From Bacteroidales bacterium (GTDB lineage Bacteria > Bacteroidota > Bacteroidia > Bacteroidales > UBA3824), in contig JAFYFR010000044.1 of assembly GCA_017543645.1 (NCBI GenBank), forward strand, positions 1 through 25,203: 25,203 nt of DNA, read 5' to 3'. Position 1 is the stretch's first letter. Each line of letters opens with the position of its first letter. The notes beneath the pieces were generated by a model. That model did no database searches, was not told the DNA's origin, and saw only the letters and a program-made list of their open reading frames with translations. Shown one piece after another: positions 16,748 to 25,203 of this stretch. The translations under genes and the position numbers were made by a program.

Positions 16748-17280
16748 CTGGAATGTACCGCAGCCGGATTATCAACCTTCCGGCGTTTTTCAAAGACCGT
16801 CCCACCACCGACATGGCTAAGGAATCATTGTTCAACATAATCAACAACAATTTCGAATATGCCGACACGGTGTTTCTCGACCTGTTTTCAGGCTCGGGCG
16901 GAATAAGCTACGAAATGGCTTCGCGCGGTTGCACCAACATCACCTGCGTGGACATCAACCACAAGTACTGCGAGTTTATCACGCGCAATTTCAAGGATAT
17001 GTATCCGCAACGTAATCCCGCAAGAGTAATCAATGCCGACGCTTTCAAGTTTATCGAAAAAACACCGCTCAACTACGACCTGATATTCGCCGACCCACCT
17101 TACGACCTGCCAGGCATTGAGCGTATCCCCGAAATGATAATGAACAACCCTGGTCTCAAACCGGAAACTATGCTGATTATCGAGCACAGTGCCAAAACCC
17201 GTTTCACCGATATGCTCCACATCCGCGACCAGAGACACTACGGAAAGGTAAACTTCAGTTTCTACCAAAAAGGTGAATAA
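16735..17280 (+). CDS. rsmD: 16S rRNA (guanine(966)-N2)-methyltransferase RsmD
   Basis: RsmD transfers a methyl group from S-adenosylmethionine to G966 (E. coli numbering) of 16S rRNA in the small subunit. The 181-aa protein shows the family N-terminus MRIITGMYRSR, the RPTTDMAKESLFNII block (22-36), the SAM-binding motif LDLFSGSGGIS (48-58) and the catalytic DPPY motif (120-123). Length matches the family. The start overlaps the end of the DUF3822 gene by 13 bases. Both genes end at the bidirectional terminator at 17298-17329. Confidence 0.93.
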   Translation: MRIITGMYRSRIINLPAFFKDRPTTDMAKESLFNIINNNFEYADTVFLDLFSGSGGISYEMASRGCTNITCVDINHKYCEFITRNFKDMYPQRNPARVINADAFKFIEKTPLNYDLIFADPPYDLPGIERIPEMIMNNPGLKPETMLIIEHSAKTRFTDMLHIRDQRHYGKVNFSFYQKGE

Positions 17281-17297
17281 ACTGCAACTTATGAAAT

Positions 17298-17329
17298 AAA
17301 AAAAACCGCCTCAACCGGCGGTTTTTTTT
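17298..17329. terminator. Bidirectional terminator between rsmD and the C1 protease operon
   Basis: The GC core CCGCC (17306-17310) and GGCGG (17317-17321) is flanked by A8 and T9 runs, with loop TCAACC. It ends transcription in both directions for the two convergent operons. Confidence 0.92.
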
Positions 17330-17374
17330 TAAACTAAAATGAAAATACTTAATTAAATAATAGATATTCGGATA

Positions 17375-19150
17375 TTATTTCAAAGTAATATGACGTTTAG
17401 CCTTCGACAAAGTAGCCTGACCATGAGCGGTTTTCGACCACTGGAGAGCTTTGGTCATGAGTCGTCCGCTTGATTTTTCGGCGTTTATCAGAGCAGAAAT
17501 TTCGTCAGTGGAGTATGTGTTGGGATGCTGTCCGTTAACCATGCTTTGACATGCTGAGGGGTCGTTCTGTTTTGGACGGACAATTTTACGAGATTTAGCA
17601 TAGACATTGTCGCCGTTTTGAACATTGGTAGCCACACCGTTTTTAAACTTGATAGGATTACCGTCGGGAGTAGTGAAGTAAAGGTAGTTATTGTCTTCGT
17701 TCGACTCTTCAACAGCGGAGAAAGGGTCGGCGGCCAACATAATGTAATAATCGCCGTTCAGTGTCTCAGGCATACAGAACGACCACTCAAAACAATCGTC
17801 CTCTTCATTACCAGCAACACTTGAACCACCCTCGACATTCACATAGTTGTAACAATAACCTTGCGAAGCCAAACCGAGACGTTCGCGGGCTATGGTCTCA
17901 TCCCATTCAGATTCTGAATCATAAGCATCGCCCACATCGCCTGGGTTGCCAAAATCGTCGGAGTAGTAGTCTACAAGCAATACGCCATAATCTTTTGCAT
18001 CATAGGCGTTATAGTACAAAAGACATATACACCAGTCTTTGGACGCCTGAATAGTGGAGGTTCCAGCATTGTGAACATTGTATTTGCAAGTACGCCAAAG
18101 CGGATTGGAGTTTTCTGGGTCATCGGGGTCTTCCTCATTGTAAAAATCTTTGTATTCCAGATAAGTGGGTATCAGGTCGTAACCAGATTTGGTATTTACA
18201 ACCCTGTTGGCAGAAATCTGGGGCGACTCGTTGTTACCATACATCACAAATCCGCAGAATGCGAAATTACCTCCGCACATAAATTTCTGGTCTACCCAGA
18301 TATAGCCGTCGTTGCCCCACGTATCGCCCCAAGAGTTAACCACGAGGAAACAGCCATTGGGACCTCGGTTGTCGTCGTAACCGGCAATCACCATTGCGTG
18401 GTTGGCATGCATACCCGAATAGTTGAATGAGGTCTGCTGATAAAGATAGTTCAAACTATTGTCGGCATTCATAAACTCATCGCCAAGCTGTGCGCCAAAC
18501 ACAATAACCTTGCCTTGGTCTAAGTAGGCCTTGATGTTCGACGGCTTGGTCATGTCAATTTCGCGGTACGACTTAATTTTGTAGTTGGCAGCGTTGTTGT
18601 TTTGCGACGACGAAGGATTGCCGGAGCAGTTGCCCATATTCTCATAAGGCATCTGCGCCATTGTAGCCACGCCCTTGTCCCTAATAATGCCAAGAACCTC
18701 CTCAAAATAAGAACCATCGCAACTTGAACGATTGTTCATAGCGTAGAATATATACTTGGGACTGAAATGGTTAGACTTAGAGGCAAGCTGGCTCTTGGTG
18801 TAGCCCTTTTCGCGGGCATAGAGGTATGTGCGGGCGTTGTAAGCCGCAGCCCAAGCCACGCAAGTACCGTACTGACCCTGATCACCGATAGGCGGAAGAT
18901 AATTTGTGAGGTTCACTTGGCCTTCGCCCTGATAATCGTCATCAACAATGTTGAGAATGTTGAGGTCATCTTCCAAATGAGAGAGATCTTCATCGTCCCA
19001 GTCGTAACCTGTATGCTGGTCGATATTAGTGGAGTCGATACCTAACGCATTGGCAAGAATATTAACTATTTCGTCAACGGAGCATGAAGATGCTGCAAAA
19101 GCGAAAAACAATGCCAATGATCCCGCTTTTAACAAAGTGGTCTTTTTCAT
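17375..19150 (-). CDS. Papain-like (C1 family) cysteine protease lipoprotein with CARDB-like domain
   Basis: The 591-aa protein starts with a lipoprotein signal peptide, with lipobox FAASSC and Cys23 as the likely lipidated residue, so it should be anchored in the outer or inner membrane. The protease domain (about 80-300) contains the oxyanion Gln in GDQGQYGTC (Q91), nucleophile C97, H250 in [12 protein letters not shown], and N271 in [12 protein letters not shown]. This is the complete papain-type Cys-His-Asn triad. The C-terminal half has a CARDB-like module (about 355-510) with the typical [16 protein letters not shown] end; this often mediates binding or adhesion. There is no propeptide inhibitor motif I can identify. 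It is the third gene of the operon and its ATG overlaps the stop of the pentapeptide gene (ATGA). The substrate is unknown. Confidence 0.9.
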   Translation of the reverse strand: MKKTTLLKAGSLALFFAFAASSCSVDEIVNILANALGIDSTNIDQHTGYDWDDEDLSHLEDDLNILNIVDDDYQGEGQVNLTNYLPPIGDQGQYGTCVAWAAAYNARTYLYAREKGYTKSQLASKSNHFSPKYIFYAMNNRSSCDGSYFEEVLGIIRDKGVATMAQMPYENMGNCSGNPSSSQNNNAANYKIKSYREIDMTKPSNIKAYLDQGKVIVFGAQLGDEFMNADNSLNYLYQQTSFNYSGMHANHAMVIAGYDDNRGPNGCFLVVNSWGDTWGNDGYIWVDQKFMCGGNFAFCGFVMYGNNESPQISANRVVNTKSGYDLIPTYLEYKDFYNEEDPDDPENSNPLWRTCKYNVHNAGTSTIQASKDWCICLLYYNAYDAKDYGVLLVDYYSDDFGNPGDVGDAYDSESEWDETIARERLGLASQGYCYNYVNVEGGSSVAGNEEDDCFEWSFCMPETLNGDYYIMLAADPFSAVEESNEDNNYLYFTTPDGNPIKFKNGVATNVQNGDNVYAKSRKIVRPKQNDPSACQSMVNGQHPNTYSTDEISALINAEKSSGRLMTKALQWSKTAHGQATLSKAKRHITLK

Positions 19151-20115
19151 AGTGTGCTTTTTAATGTTAACTGTTGGATTAATGTATTATTAGAATTTTC
19201 TATTGTATAGTTGCCGCCATGCTGGATTTCTGAAAAATTTGGCTGGGAGACAAACAGATTATTTTTATAGATTACATTGCCGTCGATAGTGGCGCGGATC
19301 ATCTCCAAAGTGCGCATAAACATATTGTCGAGTATGCTCAGCCCCTTTTTAAACTCGCATTTGTTGATTTTGAATCCGCCTACGTATGTAGAATTGGTAA
19401 ATAGCGAGCGTCCAATAAACTTAGAATTGGTAAAATCAATAGTGCAAGAAGCGTAAATCTTTGAAAATTCGGTATATCCGTAGAAATACGAATCGGCAAA
19501 CATTGTGTAGTCGTTGAAACGTGCCAGCTGGCAAATGAGGGTCTCACGGAAAAAAGTCTTCAAGAAATTTGTCCTGCCGTTGAACACCGTGCTCACAAAC
19601 GAAACCTCGTCGTGAAAGTTTGACGAACAGAACGAAGTGCCTGTGCGGAAATTAGTTCCGTCGAACGACACACTGCCTCTGAACTGGCACTGGTCGAAAT
19701 TGGCGCGTCCACGGAAATCACTCTGCCTGAAATTTACACCTTTGGAAAACTCGCAGTTGAGGAAACAGACATTCCGCTCAAAAATCGTTACAAAGTTAAG
19801 TCCGCCAGCATCTTGACCAAACGATGAAACGCTGTCCTGAAATACGCAGTTGATAAAATTGATTTCGGTATTGACGTATGCCGACGAGACTTGGATGTTC
19901 TTGTTTACAGGATACGCCTTGGTAAAATCGAGGTTGCCGACGATAGTCTTATTTTTCAGCACGACGTTCTTGCCGGATTTGAGCCACTTGATAATTTTGT
20001 CAGCTTTGATAACGCTGTCGTTACTGTCGTTGGCATATCCGCTGTTTGGCGCGTTGCAAGCCGTATTGAAAACCGCAGCCGCAATCACCAAAAATGCTAA
20101 AATTATCTTTTTCAT
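19147..20115 (-). CDS. Pentapeptide-repeat-like lipoprotein
   Basis: The 322-aa protein has a lipoprotein-like signal peptide ([16 protein letters not shown] then NTAC, Cys20); the residue three before the Cys is Asn, which is not typical of a lipobox. From about residue 85 to 270 it carries a run with aromatic or aliphatic residues every five positions ([39 protein letters not shown]). This fits pentapeptide repeats with Phe rather than Leu at the centre and predicts a right-handed quadrilateral beta-helix. Such proteins usually act as binding scaffolds, and no catalytic site is seen. Its start overlaps the stop of the NUDIX gene by four bases, and its stop overlaps the start of the C1 protease the same way. 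It may bind or present the neighbouring protease or its substrate, but that is inference. Confidence 0.82.
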   Translation of the reverse strand: MKKIILAFLVIAAAVFNTACNAPNSGYANDSNDSVIKADKIIKWLKSGKNVVLKNKTIVGNLDFTKAYPVNKNIQVSSAYVNTEINFINCVFQDSVSSFGQDAGGLNFVTIFERNVCFLNCEFSKGVNFRQSDFRGRANFDQCQFRGSVSFDGTNFRTGTSFCSSNFHDEVSFVSTVFNGRTNFLKTFFRETLICQLARFNDYTMFADSYFYGYTEFSKIYASCTIDFTNSKFIGRSLFTNSTYVGGFKINKCEFKKGLSILDNMFMRTLEMIRATIDGNVIYKNNLFVSQPNFSEIQHGGNYTIENSNNTLIQQLTLKSTL

Positions 20116-20726
20116 ATTCTTCCGTCTTTTTTAAATTGAAACAATACGTGCAAGTTGCGGTGCGTACGTGCAATCATTTCGTCAATCATTCCATCGTCGG
20201 CCCACATGGCTGTGGTGATACCCTCCTCGGTCTGAGGATTGGTCTTGCCGTTGCCCTTGTATTCCATCAAAAACCAGTATGTGCACTTCATAAAGATCTG
20301 CGGACTATCTTTCCAACGGTAAAAATGGTATGTCTGTGTTAGTTTCCTTACTATTTCGGGACGTGTTATTCCTGTCTCCTCCATTACCTCGCGCACGGCG
20401 GCTTCCTCCACCGACTCGCCCTCCTCAACCTTGCCCTTGGGCAAATCCCAAAGTCCGTTGCGGAATATCACAAGGCTCTGTCCCACATTGTTGAGAACAT
20501 ATCCGCCTGCCGACTCAATATATGTGAACTGTTTTTTCAACATCGAGAGAAGCTCGTCGCCATCGCCAGCAATGAAAAAATCGCAGCCGGGGAATTTACC
20601 GTCCAAACAGTCTTTCATCAAAGTGTCGTAATAATCTATTTTTTCTTTTTGGGCAAATTCCGAATCTGTGCCGTTGCCGCCTACCGTTATGGATGTCTTG
20701 CCGCAATAAAGGTTATACGATGACAT
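20112..20726 (-). CDS. NUDIX hydrolase
   Basis: The 204-aa protein contains a complete Nudix box at residues 98-120 (starting GKVEEGE and ending REVMEETGI), which fits G-x5-E-x7-RE-x2-EE-x-G. The acidic residues there bind Mg2+ and hydrolyse a nucleoside diphosphate linked to another moiety. Upstream, residues 1-70 are a separate N-terminal region with no family I can name; the fold around WDLPKGK is standard. Whether it cleans up nucleotides, caps or dinucleotides cannot be told. There is no signal peptide, so it is cytoplasmic, unlike the two lipoproteins that follow it. It is the first gene of the operon. Confidence 0.9.
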   Translation of the reverse strand: MSSYNLYCGKTSITVGGNGTDSEFAQKEKIDYYDTLMKDCLDGKFPGCDFFIAGDGDELLSMLKKQFTYIESAGGYVLNNVGQSLVIFRNGLWDLPKGKVEEGESVEEAAVREVMEETGITRPEIVRKLTQTYHFYRWKDSPQIFMKCTYWFLMEYKGNGKTNPQTEEGITTAMWADDGMIDEMIARTHRNLHVLFQFKKDGRI

Positions 20727-20760
20727 AACTGATTTATTTTTAATAAGTTGATATTTTAAA

Positions 20761-20793
20761 AAAACATATTGGTTTCATAGGTAAATATACAAA
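20761..20793 (-). promoter_or_regulatory. Candidate promoter of the NUDIX operon
   Basis: On the minus strand TTTG (20790-20793) precedes TATGTTTT (20761-20768) by 21 bases. The -7 box has one mismatch. The predicted start is about 28 bases upstream of the ATG at 20726. Confidence 0.4.
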
Positions 20794-20827
20794 AAATTTT
20801 CCAAATATATAACATAAGACAATTATT

Positions 20828-21718
20828 TTAATCCACCGGCACAAAAAACTCTTTTTTTCCATCATTATGCCTTAAAACAAACGTGGTGGCTTTGGCTCTT
20901 ATATCATCCTCACACACAGGACCAAAGGTGCGTGAATCGGAAGGGTCGTCGCGGTAATCGTTGAGCAAAAAATAGTAGTTGTGGCGGAAGGTGTATGTCT
21001 GCGCAGGTTTGCCGTCCACAATAAACTGTCCGTCATGGTATTGCACATCGCATTTCTCGCTATTGTCGAATATATATTTGTAAAACACATAGTTAGCTAC
21101 ATCCAACTTGATTTTCATTCCCTTGGCTGGCACTACTACAGGACCGTAGAAATCTTTGTTCCAATTAAAATAACGTGAATACGGAAACAACTTTCTATCA
21201 GCCATATACGGTGGAACAACAGAAATATCGACATGATGCAGGACAGAGTCGGAAACTATTCTCTGGCGCAACTTTTCGGGAACAACCAAAACCGTATTTA
21301 CCAACTCGCCGTCATCGGGAAACAGTTTATACAGCTTGTGGGCGGCATCAAGTTCGCCATCATTCAACAAAAGTATCTTGGTATCGAAGGAACAATAATC
21401 CGAATTTTGTAATACATCGTTAATATATAAACGTTTGCTAAAAATCTGAATCTTATCGCCGGACAGAGCCACACAACGTTGCAACGACTTCCGCGGAACA
21501 CTGTGCTTCTTATCCAAAGGATTGTCTATCAGCAGAAAATCACCAACTTTGATATTCTCCGCCTTTTTGGTGTAAACAATATCGCCCGACGAGGCAGAAG
21601 GATACATAGCCTCGTTGCCCAAAGTAAACAAACGACTATTTACAAACGAACAAATAGCAGCTGCACAGATAATTGCAACAACAAATGGTAAAATCCAATA
21701 ATACAAAAAAGATTTCAA
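20828..21718 (-). CDS. Signal peptidase I-like protein lacking both catalytic residues
   Basis: This 296-aa protein aligns with the authentic LepB encoded upstream in the same operon. An N-terminal membrane helix (residues 5-27) is followed by the box B region LFTLGNEAMYPSASSGD, where the catalytic Ser is Ala37 (GCT at 21608-21610). The box D region LQRCVALSGD has Gln80 (CAA at 21479-21481) in place of the catalytic Lys. The box E part is DYRDDPSDSRTFGP instead of GDSRHNSADSRFWG, so GDS is also changed. The insert between the domains is kept (KLFPYSRYFNW against YIFPHNINYRW). It is therefore probably not a peptidase. It could be a partner or regulator of LepB, like inactive SpsA beside active SpsB in Staphylococcus aureus. 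The start is 8 bases downstream of the lepB stop. Confidence 0.87.
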   Translation of the reverse strand: MKSFLYYWILPFVVAIICAAAICSFVNSRLFTLGNEAMYPSASSGDIVYTKKAENIKVGDFLLIDNPLDKKHSVPRKSLQRCVALSGDKIQIFSKRLYINDVLQNSDYCSFDTKILLLNDGELDAAHKLYKLFPDDGELVNTVLVVPEKLRQRIVSDSVLHHVDISVVPPYMADRKLFPYSRYFNWNKDFYGPVVVPAKGMKIKLDVANYVFYKYIFDNSEKCDVQYHDGQFIVDGKPAQTYTFRHNYYFLLNDYRDDPSDSRTFGPVCEDDIRAKATTFVLRHNDGKKEFFVPVD

Positions 21719-21726
21719 GACAGAAA

Positions 21727-23172
21727 TTATTTAATACCCTTGAAAACCCTGCTCCAGCGTATCGACGATGGGAACGACTTGTCTTTATCGGTAGACCACC
21801 ATATAAACAGAGCTTTGCCAACTACATGATCCTCAGGAACAAAGCCCCAGAAACGAGAGTCGGCAGAATTATGACGGCTGTCGCCCATCATAAAGTAGTA
21901 GTTCATTTTGAATGTATAACTATCTGCAATGCTGTCGTTTATGTAAATAATTCCATCATGTACAGCAAGAGAATTGCCTTCGTAAGTTTCGATAACACGG
22001 CGGTAGAGAGGCAAAGTGATGGTATCCAGCGAAACTGTAGCACCGGCCTTGGGTATGTACAGAGGACCGAAATTGTCCTCGTTCCAACGATAATTGATAT
22101 TGTGGGGGAAAATATAGCTTTCCCTAAAATTTTTGGGACGGATAATGCGTTCAACCATCTTAACGCAATTGATAGCCTTAACACGCTCGACATTTTCCTG
22201 TTTCAACGGTAACACCAAGATGTTCTGCGGATTAACTTGTGAAAGCTCGGGGAAAAAGCTGAACAGGTCTTTTGAAAAACGGTGCGCTACCTCGAGATCT
22301 TCCTGCGAAATTTCCATCTCCTCTAAAACCAACGGATTGATGGGGGTGCCATCGGTAACTATCACATATTTATATTGGCGTTCTCCTATATCCTCTTGAG
22401 GCTTGCCATTGATATAAGCTTGACCGTCAATAATTTGAAGACTGTCGCCCGCTATACCTATACAGCGTTTGATATAGTTTTCGCGCTTGTCGACAGGACG
22501 GTAGATAATATCTCCGAAATATCCTGTGTGCACATTTCCGTTATTGTCGACCACACGGTCGTTGACAACAGACTCGCGCCCAAACTCCCTACATAGCGAA
22601 TAGTAACTGGTAGCCTGAGAGTTGAGGCACACAGTATCGCCCTCGGGAAAATTGAACACCACAACATCATTATTTTTAATTGTGGTCAAGCCAGCCAGAC
22701 GGTGGTAGGGCCATTTAATCCACTCCACAAACGACCGGGAGTTCTTGGTAAAAGGCATTGTATGATGCACAAAAGGCACAGATAGCGGAGTGTTAGGCAT
22801 CTTAGGGCCGTAGTGGAACTTGCTCACAAACAAGTAGTCGCCTACAAGCAGCGACTTTTCCATTGAAGAGGTAGGAATAGTGAATGCCTCAATGAAAAAC
22901 ACACGGATAATAGTAGCAGCTACCACTGCAAATATCAGAGCGTTAACCCATTCTACAAGTTTCGTCTGCTTCTCAACACCGCGTTTTTTCCAAAAAGTCC
23001 AATTCACTTTTTGAGTAATACAGAAATCAAAAATGATGGGCAAACCTAACAGCAGCCACCAGTTTTGCAGCCAAATTACAAAAAATAGATATATCACCGC
23101 GTAAATCGCAAATTTAATCCACGGGTTCATTGGTTTTCTTGTTTTTTTTTGCGGTTTGATTTCTGTATTCAT
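21727..23172 (-). CDS. lepB: Signal peptidase I (LepB), Bacteroidetes long form
   Basis: Signal peptidase I removes N-terminal signal peptides from exported proteins at the cytoplasmic membrane. The 481-aa protein has two N-terminal membrane helices (about 20-50 and 74-96), then box B IPTSSMEKSLLVGDYLF with catalytic Ser103, box D YIKRCIGIAGDSLQI with general-base Lys235, and box E MGDSRHNSADSRFWG. It is longer than E. coli LepB because of an insert between boxes D and E, which is usual for Bacteroidetes. It lies 15 bases after dapB and 8 bases before the inactive paralogue, so the three are probably co-transcribed. It is the only active type I signal peptidase in the window. Confidence 0.95.
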   Translation of the reverse strand: MNTEIKPQKKTRKPMNPWIKFAIYAVIYLFFVIWLQNWWLLLGLPIIFDFCITQKVNWTFWKKRGVEKQTKLVEWVNALIFAVVAATIIRVFFIEAFTIPTSSMEKSLLVGDYLFVSKFHYGPKMPNTPLSVPFVHHTMPFTKNSRSFVEWIKWPYHRLAGLTTIKNNDVVVFNFPEGDTVCLNSQATSYYSLCREFGRESVVNDRVVDNNGNVHTGYFGDIIYRPVDKRENYIKRCIGIAGDSLQIIDGQAYINGKPQEDIGERQYKYVIVTDGTPINPLVLEEMEISQEDLEVAHRFSKDLFSFFPELSQVNPQNILVLPLKQENVERVKAINCVKMVERIIRPKNFRESYIFPHNINYRWNEDNFGPLYIPKAGATVSLDTITLPLYRRVIETYEGNSLAVHDGIIYINDSIADSYTFKMNYYFMMGDSRHNSADSRFWGFVPEDHVVGKALFIWWSTDKDKSFPSSIRWSRVFKGIK

Positions 23173-23187
23173 CTTGTACTCAATTAA

Positions 23188-23910
23188 TTAGAATTGCATT
23201 AAATCGTCCATTGTGTAAAATCCCGACGGTTTGCCAACCAAAAATTCGGCAGCGAGAACTGCTCCAAGTGCGAGTCCGTTGCGGTTGTGCGAGGTGTGTG
23301 TGATAGTAATATCCTCTATGGGAGAAGTGTAGTTGACAGTGTGAGTACCAGGCACTTCGCCCTCGCGAACAACGTCAATATATATCTGTTTGTCGGTGGG
23401 TTTGCTGTCCAAAGTCCAGCTATCTTTGCGCTCAACGTTTTCGAGAATACCCTCAGCAATGGTAATGGCTGTGCCACTCGGCTTGTCGAGTTTGTGTATG
23501 TGGTGGATTTCCTGCATACTGATGTCAAAATCAGAATAGTGGTTCATGAGTTTAGCAAGAAACTTATTGACACGGAAGAAGATGTTAACACCGATTGCGT
23601 AGTTTGACGAGTAGAAGAATGTCTTGCCTTCCTCCTTGCAAATGCGCTGAACTTCGGGAAGTTTTTCAAGCCATCCGGTGGTGCCTGAAACCACTGGAAT
23701 ACCTGCGTTGAAACACTTAATATAATTGTCGAAAGCCGCGTCGGGACGTGTAAACTCTATTGCTACATCGGCCTTGCGCAAATTTTCAGCTGTAAAGTCT
23801 TGAGGATTTATGAGGGCGTCGAGGATAAGAACCACCTCGTTGCCACGTTGTTTGGCTATCTGCTCGATAACATGTCCCATCTTGCCATAGCCTATGATTG
23901 CTATCTTCAT
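23188..23910 (-). CDS. dapB: 4-hydroxy-tetrahydrodipicolinate reductase DapB
   Basis: DapB reduces 4-hydroxy-tetrahydrodipicolinate with NAD(P)H in lysine and meso-diaminopimelate biosynthesis, and so feeds peptidoglycan. The 240-aa protein has the dinucleotide-binding GYGKMG at the N-terminus, GTTGW, and the catalytic/substrate-binding segment EIHHIHKLDKPSGTA with the conserved His and Lys. C-terminal HTSHNRNGLALGAVLAAEFL is also typical. It is slightly shorter than the E. coli enzyme (273 aa), as is common in this phylum. It is the first gene before lepB, with a 15-base gap. A candidate promoter lies 31 bases upstream. Confidence 0.95.
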   Translation of the reverse strand: MKIAIIGYGKMGHVIEQIAKQRGNEVVLILDALINPQDFTAENLRKADVAIEFTRPDAAFDNYIKCFNAGIPVVSGTTGWLEKLPEVQRICKEEGKTFFYSSNYAIGVNIFFRVNKFLAKLMNHYSDFDISMQEIHHIHKLDKPSGTAITIAEGILENVERKDSWTLDSKPTDKQIYIDVVREGEVPGTHTVNYTSPIEDITITHTSHNRNGLALGAVLAAEFLVGKPSGFYTMDDLMQF

Positions 23911-23940
23911 GATTTATTATTATTTAGGTCTGTATTAAAA

Positions 23941-23948
23941 CAAAATTA
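23941..23948 (-). promoter_or_regulatory. Candidate -7 box for dapB-lepB
   Basis: The minus strand reads TAATTTTG, identical to the -7 box of the CapA-like gene. No TTTG is seen at 19-21 bases upstream, so this is only a partial match. Confidence 0.4.
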
Positions 23949-24068
23949 GGCTGTCGTCGAAAAATTGCTTTCAGCGACAAACCCATTATTAAACAATCTT
24001 AATATCTAAAAAAAACCGTACGTAAAACAACTTAGTTATTAAAAAATAGTTAAAACAATAATTATCAA

Positions 24069-24413
24069 CTACTTAACAGAGTTAACAACAGCTTCGAAAG
24101 CGTTAGGATTGTTCATCGCTAAATCGGCAAGAACCTTGCGGTTCAATTTGATGTCTTTCTTGGCAATCTTACCGATAAATTCGGAATAAGACATGTTGTA
24201 GCCTCTTACTGCTGCGTTGATACGGGCGATCCACAGAGCGCGGAAATTACGTTTTTTCTTCTTGCGGTTTACATAGGCGTGCAAGAGGCCTTTTTCGTAG
24301 GTGTTTTTGGCAACGGTCCAAACGTTTGAACGAGCACCGAAATAACCACGGGTAAGTTTAAGGATTTTTTTCCTTCTGTTGCGCGAAGCAACTACATTGA
24401 CTGATCTTGGCAT
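24069..24413 (-). CDS. rplT: 50S ribosomal protein L20
   Basis: L20 binds 23S rRNA early in large-subunit assembly. The 114-aa protein matches the family throughout ([61 protein letters not shown]). It follows rpmI, completing the infC-rpmI-rplT order. No terminator is evident after it, so read-through into dapB is possible. Confidence 0.98.
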   Translation of the reverse strand: MPRSVNVVASRNRRKKILKLTRGYFGARSNVWTVAKNTYEKGLLHAYVNRKKKKRNFRALWIARINAAVRGYNMSYSEFIGKIAKKDIKLNRKVLADLAMNNPNAFEAVVNSVK

Positions 24414-24472
24414 AATTTAAAACTTTTTTTGGACAGGGGCGGCAGTTGTGTTTGATTTTTAACGTTCTGCTC

Positions 24473-24496
24473 TTAACAGCCCGCAGTCCGGGTTAA
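24473..24496 (-). promoter_or_regulatory. Possible stem-loop in the rpmI-rplT leader
   Basis: The 121-base rpmI-rplT gap is long for this operon. On the minus strand it contains TTAAC...GTTAA outer arms around a CCCG...CGGG inner stem with a small bulge. It could be a regulatory site, for example for L20 autocontrol, or a processing site. Only the hairpin is seen; its function is a guess. Confidence 0.25.
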
Positions 24497-24534
24497 ACTT
24501 AATTAATTAATAAAACCAGAGAATTTCTCCAATA

Positions 24535-24732
24535 CTATCTCATCACGAGAAGCTCTTTTACTGCTCTTTCATTTGCGCCCTCTACCAAGGCGAACTTAAC
24601 GAGATTGTGTTTTCTCTTTGTCGACTTTTTGGTAAGGATGTGGCTATGATAGGCATGTTTTCTCTTAATCATGCCCGACGCAGTAAGTTTAAAGCGCTTT
24701 TTTGCAGCGCAGTTGGTTTTTGTTTTTGGCAT
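24535..24732 (-). CDS. rpmI: 50S ribosomal protein L35
   Basis: The 65-aa basic protein matches L35 ([39 protein letters not shown]). Its place between infC and rplT is the usual one. The gap to infC is 38 bases. Confidence 0.97.
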   Translation of the reverse strand: MPKTKTNCAAKKRFKLTASGMIKRKHAYHSHILTKKSTKRKHNLVKFALVEGANERAVKELLVMR

Positions 24733-24770
24733 TTTAGTATACTTTTAAAGTGTATTACGCACGGTTATTC

Positions 24771-25203
24771 TTATTTCTTTTTAACGGGAGATATCAGTAT
24801 CGTCATCTTTTTGCCTTCGAGGAAGGGCATCTGGTCTACTTTGCCGTAATCTTCAAGTTGGTCGGCAAATTTCAGAAGCATTATCTTGCCCTGCTCTTGG
24901 AACAATATCTGACGTCCTTTGAAAAATACGTATGCGCGTACCTTGTCGCCGTCGCTGAGGAACTTCTTGGCATGATTGAGTTTAAACTCAAAATCATGGT
25001 CGTCGGTTTGAGGCCCGAAACGAATCTCTTTAACCTGTGTTTTGGCTGTCTTGGCTTTCTGTTCTTTGAGTTTACGTTTCAACTGATACAGAAATTTCTG
25101 ATAGTCAATAATTTTGCACACCGGCGGGTTGGCGTCGGGCGAGATTTCAACAAGGTCTAATCCCATATCCTCTGCCATACGCAGAGCTTCATCTCTTGTT
25201 AGA
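24771..25203 (-). CDS. infC: Translation initiation factor IF-3, C-terminal part (5' end outside the window)
   Basis: IF-3 binds the 30S subunit, keeps it free of 50S and checks start-codon choice. The reading frame stays open through the window edge; the last complete upstream codons read LTRDEALR. The ATG at 25178 is therefore internal ([12 protein letters not shown]). Visible family sequence includes [20 protein letters not shown], then the linker helix and C-terminal domain ([31 protein letters not shown]). The end is [11 protein letters not shown]. The N-terminal domain is missing, so the true start and any non-ATG start codon cannot be seen. Confidence 0.96.
   Translation of the reverse strand, partial: LTRDEALRMAEDMGLDLVEISPDANPPVCKIIDYQKFLYQLKRKLKEQKAKTAKTQVKEIRFGPQTDDHDFEFKLNHAKKFLSDGDKVRAYVFFKGRQILFQEQGKIMLLKFADQLEDYGKVDQMPFLEGKKMTILISPVKKK

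Noticed and set aside
24733..24770. Palindromic AT-rich sequence between infC and rpmI as a terminator
   Set aside because: There is a small TATACTTTTAAAGTGTA palindrome, but no GC stem or U-run, and the operon should continue.

Overview
The window looks like a chromosomal segment of a Bacteroidota bacterium, most likely Bacteroidales, that has a type IX secretion system (T9SS). The reasons are: a giant surface protein ending in a T9SS C-terminal sorting domain; AT-rich leaders without Shine-Dalgarno motifs; many TTTG...TAnnTTTG (Bacteroidetes -33/-7) promoters; a DUF3822-rsmD pair; and a dapB-lepB-lepB-like cluster. The species cannot be named from this sequence. No insertion sequence, prophage, integrase or CRISPR array was seen.

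Layout, left to right. (1) 1-11324: two tandem paralogous giant surface-protein genes on the minus strand. The downstream one (1-2020) is cut by the window edge after 673 residues. The upstream one (2388-11324, 2978 aa) is complete, with a signal peptide, about 2,700 residues of low-complexity beta-repeat sequence, an Ig/cadherin-like domain, an Asp/Glu/Pro linker and a T9SS sorting signal. A strong terminator and a new promoter lie between them. (2) 11435-13268: a FecE/BtuD-type ABC ATPase with no permease beside it, convergent with a CapA-like metallophosphatase. (3) 13341-14987: tRNA-Arg(UCU) with its own promoter and terminator, then a RecD-like helicase. (4) 15164-17280: a small membrane-anchored protein, then DUF3822 and the 16S rRNA methyltransferase rsmD, ending in a terminator shared with the convergent next operon. 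(5) 17375-20726, minus: a three-gene operon, NUDIX hydrolase - pentapeptide-repeat lipoprotein - papain-like (C1) protease lipoprotein, with both junctions being 4-base ATGA overlaps. (6) 20828-23910, minus: dapB, lepB and a second SPase-like gene in which both catalytic residues are replaced. (7) 24069-25203, minus: rplT, rpmI and the 5'-truncated infC.

How the genes fit together. The right part is mostly housekeeping (translation initiation, ribosomal proteins, lysine/peptidoglycan precursor synthesis, signal-peptide cleavage, rRNA modification). The left part is cell-surface material. Signal peptidase would act on the exported proteins of this window, while lipoproteins would go through Lsp. 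The most unusual items are the tandem giant T9SS-type proteins, the degenerate signal peptidase retained beside the active one, and the translationally coupled NUDIX/pentapeptide/C1-protease operon.
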